From assembly GCF_005239225.2 (NCBI RefSeq), contig NC_133302.1:18889357-18953356 (forward strand): 64,000 nucleotides of DNA, given 5' to 3'. The translations under genes were made by a program, and so were the position numbers. The notes beneath the pieces are model-generated. The model was not told the origin of the DNA. It did not search any database and saw only the letters and a program-made list of their open reading frames with translations. This document shows positions 61,211 through 64,000 of the stretch, piece by piece (position 1 is the first letter of the stretch; each line of letters starts with the position of its first letter). Origin of the DNA: Populus alba. Lineage: Eukaryota > Streptophyta > Magnoliopsida > Malpighiales > Salicaceae.

Positions 61211-62231
61211 CGAGGGTGTGACAGTTCTTAAGAAATATAGTGAATACATTCATGTTCGTGCCTTGCAACTATCAACTGCTCTCTCTCTCTCTCTCTGCAT
61301 TCTTTCATTTCTCTTCTTAAATCTCTAAATTCTTTCATTCAATTTTGTTATCTTTACAGAATCAAGGGTGAAGATGGTGGAAGAGCACACCTGCTTCTGC
61401 TTCTACTTCTACCGCGAACTACAGGTGATGATGACGAAGATAATGAAGAATTAGAAGGTGTAAATCTGTTGGACTCACTTGTCAATTTTTTCTTCTCTCC
61501 TTCACAAGCCTTATCTTCAATTTTATGACGCTGAACTCTAGTTGAATTTAGATTTGCAGGAAGAACACAATTGCATAGAAAGCCTACGAAAGATCAAGAA
61601 TAAGAACCATTTCAAGTTAAATACTAGACAACAGCACTAGCCAAGCATAGCACTACTTTACAAATATCTAATAATTTATTGCTACAACAAATGCAAAACT
61701 TCACTCCACATAGAGAACTGCTTAAAAACTGACTGCCTTTTTCATCCTGGATTGGATTTTGACTAGTTTTTACCTGTGTACAATTCAATAGGGTTTGAAT
61801 TAAAGGAGATTATCGGATTTGTTATGAAAAAGGAACCAAATATTATCACAAACTTTAATGCATTTTTTAGAATTCATTCACCATTCTTCATTATTTTGAA
61901 GAAACTGAGTTTTGTGGTGGACTCACATTTATCTACTTTTCACCTACTAAAATGACCATTATAGTCTCGTATCAACATAATCACTTCATCTGTTCATTCA
62001 AGAACCAAATCTAAGTTTTCTTGATTTTTTGATTTTTGGTTTTAGTTATTATTAGTGATTTTTAGCTAATTGTCGATTTATTTAATTAGATATTTGTATA
62101 AGTTTTTTGATGTTGTGTATCAGTTCATGACATCAACGAATCCATCTGAGATGCTCATCAAGTACATTTCAAGTCCAAGGAACCAATTGGCTAAAAAAAT
62201 TGTTTTGGGTTTAATTTTTTTTACCATATAA
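61211..62231. other. Intergenic, no gene seen
   Basis: A (CT)n tract lies at 61279-61296. The block at 61360-61470 (GAAGATGGTGGAAGAGCACA onward) has coding-like composition but no recognisable product. Confidence 0.35.
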
Positions 62232-62455
62232 TTTTACAATATTGAGCATAACTCGAAATTTGATAACTGAATGGAGCTGAAAATTTACTAGATGATTTCA
62301 AAGGTGTTGTTCGATGTTGCAAGTAAAATGTCAAGTCAATCAGAGTTCGGTAAGGTAGCTTAATACATGTCAGAAGTTACTATACAAAAACTTTATTATT
62401 TCCCTAATTGGTTTAAAATCATCTTTCCTTATGATTTTTGAATTCTATGCTTGGT
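62232..62455 (+). repeat. Repeat pair, copy 2 (other copy at 54105-54325)
   Basis: The match to 54105-54325 runs from ATTTTACAATATTGAGCATA to CTTGGTAAGAATT, with scattered substitutions and a small insertion near 62352. Confidence 0.75.
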
Positions 62456-62470
62456 AAGAATTTTTATTGT

Positions 62471-62644
62471 AATTTGAGGGGGAGTGTTAAGAAAGAATCA
62501 ATAATATTTCACGTTTACATAATGTATTAGGAAATATATATTCTCAAAGATATGTATTCTTATTGTAACTCTTATTCCAGAATTAGCTTAGCACAATATA
62601 GGAAAATAATCTTGCATATAGTAGCAGCGACAGATTCAATAACA
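62471..62644 (+). mobile_element. Copia-type LTR with preceding polypurine tract
   Basis: AATTTGAGGGGGAG (62471-62484), a polypurine tract typical of copia elements, is followed directly by TGTTAAGAAAGAATCAATAA. The proposed LTR ends AATAACA at about 62644, so it is about 160 bp with TG...CA ends. LINE sequence starts just after. No matching 5' LTR was found, so this is a truncated element. Confidence 0.55.
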
Positions 62645-63185
62645 TGTACATCAGGGTTGGCAAATCCTTTTTTTCTCTTAAATTTACATTTACTCCTCGT
62701 CGAGGTCTCCGTCAGGGAGATCTTTTTGTCTCCGTACTTATTTGTGCTGTGAATGGAGAAATTGGCCATGCTAATCAAGGCGAAGTGGAATCTAGACCCT
62801 GGAATCCTGTTGCCGTATCTCATGGGGGTTTATCTATTTCTCATTTGCTAAAAGCAGATGATGTTATACTTTTTTCCAGTGTATATACCATCACTTAGTT
62901 TTATGCATGTTCAGGTATGGTTGTTAATGATGATAAAACTAAGGCCTTCCTTTCTCCTCGCACTCATAGACGGCATAAAGAGGAGCTGAGTTGGAGATTT
63001 CACATGAGTTTTACTGCGGACATGGCGTAAGAGAAGGATTCTTTCCTTCGAGTGTTTGTGATGAGATCGATAGACTCAGAATTCTGGCAACGGCATTCAT
63101 CTTCCAATCTGGGAAGCTGTTTGTTCTCCTAAAAGTCGAGGCGGTTTTGGCTTGTGTCAGGCTAGGGATAACAATATTGCTATGT
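62645..63185 (+). pseudogene. LINE reverse-transcriptase C-terminal half, internally deleted
   Basis: RRGLRQGDLFVSVLICAVNG, then WNPVAVSHGGLSISHLLKAD and DVILFSS match the LINE reverse-transcriptase region around the catalytic aspartates (the usual FADDLILF is here KADDVILF). GMVVNDDKTKAFLSP follows, and later EAVCSPKSRGGFGLCQARDNN. Stops, frame changes and an internal deletion are present. It complements the part retained at 55570-56050, and both end at the same junction with the CLE segment. Confidence 0.8.
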
Positions 63186-64000
63186 TGGGTTAGCAAACCG
63201 TTAAGCCCAACTACGGAAACCATGTCAAAATCAATCCATTACTTGAATATTGTCCTAAATGATCCGTTAACAATCAAAGGTGTTTGATATTGAGATAATC
63301 CATTACATTATCTCCGTTCATCTTGAGTGGTCTAATCTTTTCTCCCTTATTGTATCTTATAAAGTCTTCTGACTTGTAAGAAAAGAAGCACCAACTTTTT
63401 CAGAGAAGAAGCTATATAAAAAGAGTCACAGGTCGTCATATCGTCGATGATCGTTACAATAAAAGCAAAATGACTGATATATTGAAAGATACTCAAGAAA
63501 GCAACATGGCTTTCTCTCGTTAAAGTACTTTTAACAAAGCCAATTCCACATCACTGCTCATACATTTAACATAAACAAAAAGAAAATGGATCAAAGAGCC
63601 TGTCTTTCTTCGAACCAAAGTGATTGACTTAATACCGTACGATAAACCAAAAGCAGTGCCTGTCGTAGAATCATTAAAAAAAAAAAAAAAACACAATATC
63701 TTGATGAGCTCCATAATATTTAATAATGATCAAACTCAAACTTTATTAGATATAAGGCCATCTTGGAAGGCAGCGCTCCCTAAAACAACTTGGTCACTAA
63801 TGATGATGAGGATCTGGTCCTGCTGGTGTAACTCTATCAGTGGGAACACCAAGAGTAGACAACCGTCGATAATGCTCAAGTTTGGAGCGATCAAAACCTA
63901 ACTCGAGCAAGAGGTGGCGGGTATTATTAGCATTTCCTTGCAATGCTTGACCCCCCTTGAGGATACGTGCCTCTGAAGTCAAGAAGATTGCTGAGAATAA
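63179..64000 (-). repeat. Duplicated segment carrying a CLE gene, copy 2 (cut by window end)
   Basis: Collinear with 56055-56845. It continues beyond the window, so the right boundary of the duplication is unknown. Confidence 0.92.
63797..64000 (-). CDS. CLE peptide precursor (CLE1-7 type), copy 2, 5' end outside window
   Basis: The last 67 residues of the precursor are visible; about 18 residues of the signal peptide lie beyond 64000, judging from copy 1. The CLE motif RVTPAGPDPHHH is identical to copy 1, but a TAG stop follows directly, so the extra C-terminal Tyr is absent. Two other replacements relative to copy 1 are Asp to Glu in LLLELGFDRSK and Pro to Thr in GVPTDR, two residues before the motif. 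The visible frame is intact, so the gene is probably functional. Its promoter lies outside the window. Confidence 0.85.
   Translation of the reverse strand, partial: LFSAIFLTSEARILKGGQALQGNANNTRHLLLELGFDRSKLEHYRRLSTLGVPTDRVTPAGPDPHHH

Overview
This is a nuclear window from a dicot tree, most likely a poplar or another Salicaceae. The grounds are AT-rich intergenic DNA, short exons with GT/AG introns, plant-specific gene families, and intergenic repeats that resemble ones I know from poplar. No species marker was tested. All exon models were built by hand from splice sites, reading phase and family resemblance.

Layout. 1-2178: two direct LTR-like repeats around a non-coding interior, ending just before the last three exons of a NECAP/DUF1681 gene (2223-3004, +). 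3837-4180: a DUF4378 pseudogene. 6056-9373 (+): a five-exon plant gene of unknown function. 10301-12016 (-): a TBL polysaccharide O-acetyltransferase-like gene. 13316-13676: a papain-type protease pseudogene. 14560-25400: gene-poor DNA with a ~152-bp repeat array, a decayed TRIM and an intact SINE. 25660-28795 (+): a second TBL gene with an antisense SINE in intron 4. 30410-32374 (+): a LEA gene of the seed biotinylated protein (SBP65) type. 33425-34430: LINE and glycosyltransferase debris. 35224-35983 (-): a TAXIMIN small-peptide gene split over two short exons. 36900-40960: repeat-rich DNA with a 41-bp minisatellite. 41937-44778 (-): a seven-exon DUF455 ferritin-like gene. 48960-51393 (-): a GTE4-like bromodomain-NET gene. 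54105-64000: a duplicated segment carrying two CLE peptide genes of the CLE1-7 type (56639-56899 and 63797 to the window end, both -), each next to LINE fragments, with an intact 291-bp TRIM between them.

Most intact genes belong to cell-wall modification (two TBL), secreted-peptide signalling (TAXIMIN, two CLE), chromatin reading (GTE4) and seed desiccation (LEA). From memory of Arabidopsis locus numbers, CLE3-GTE4-DUF455 are neighbours on chromosome 1, while the CLE4-7 cluster, TAXIMIN1, TBL40 and an uncharacterised gene are neighbours on chromosome 2. This window would then hold the union of two segments that lost different genes in Arabidopsis. That is an inference and can be checked.

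The most notable items are the recent CLE duplication with protein-changing differences only, the textbook TRIM with a perfect 5-bp target duplication, two SINEs with target duplications, a LEA gene that grew in 33-bp steps, and a pair of acceptor sites 13 nt apart in the unknown gene, one of which truncates the protein.
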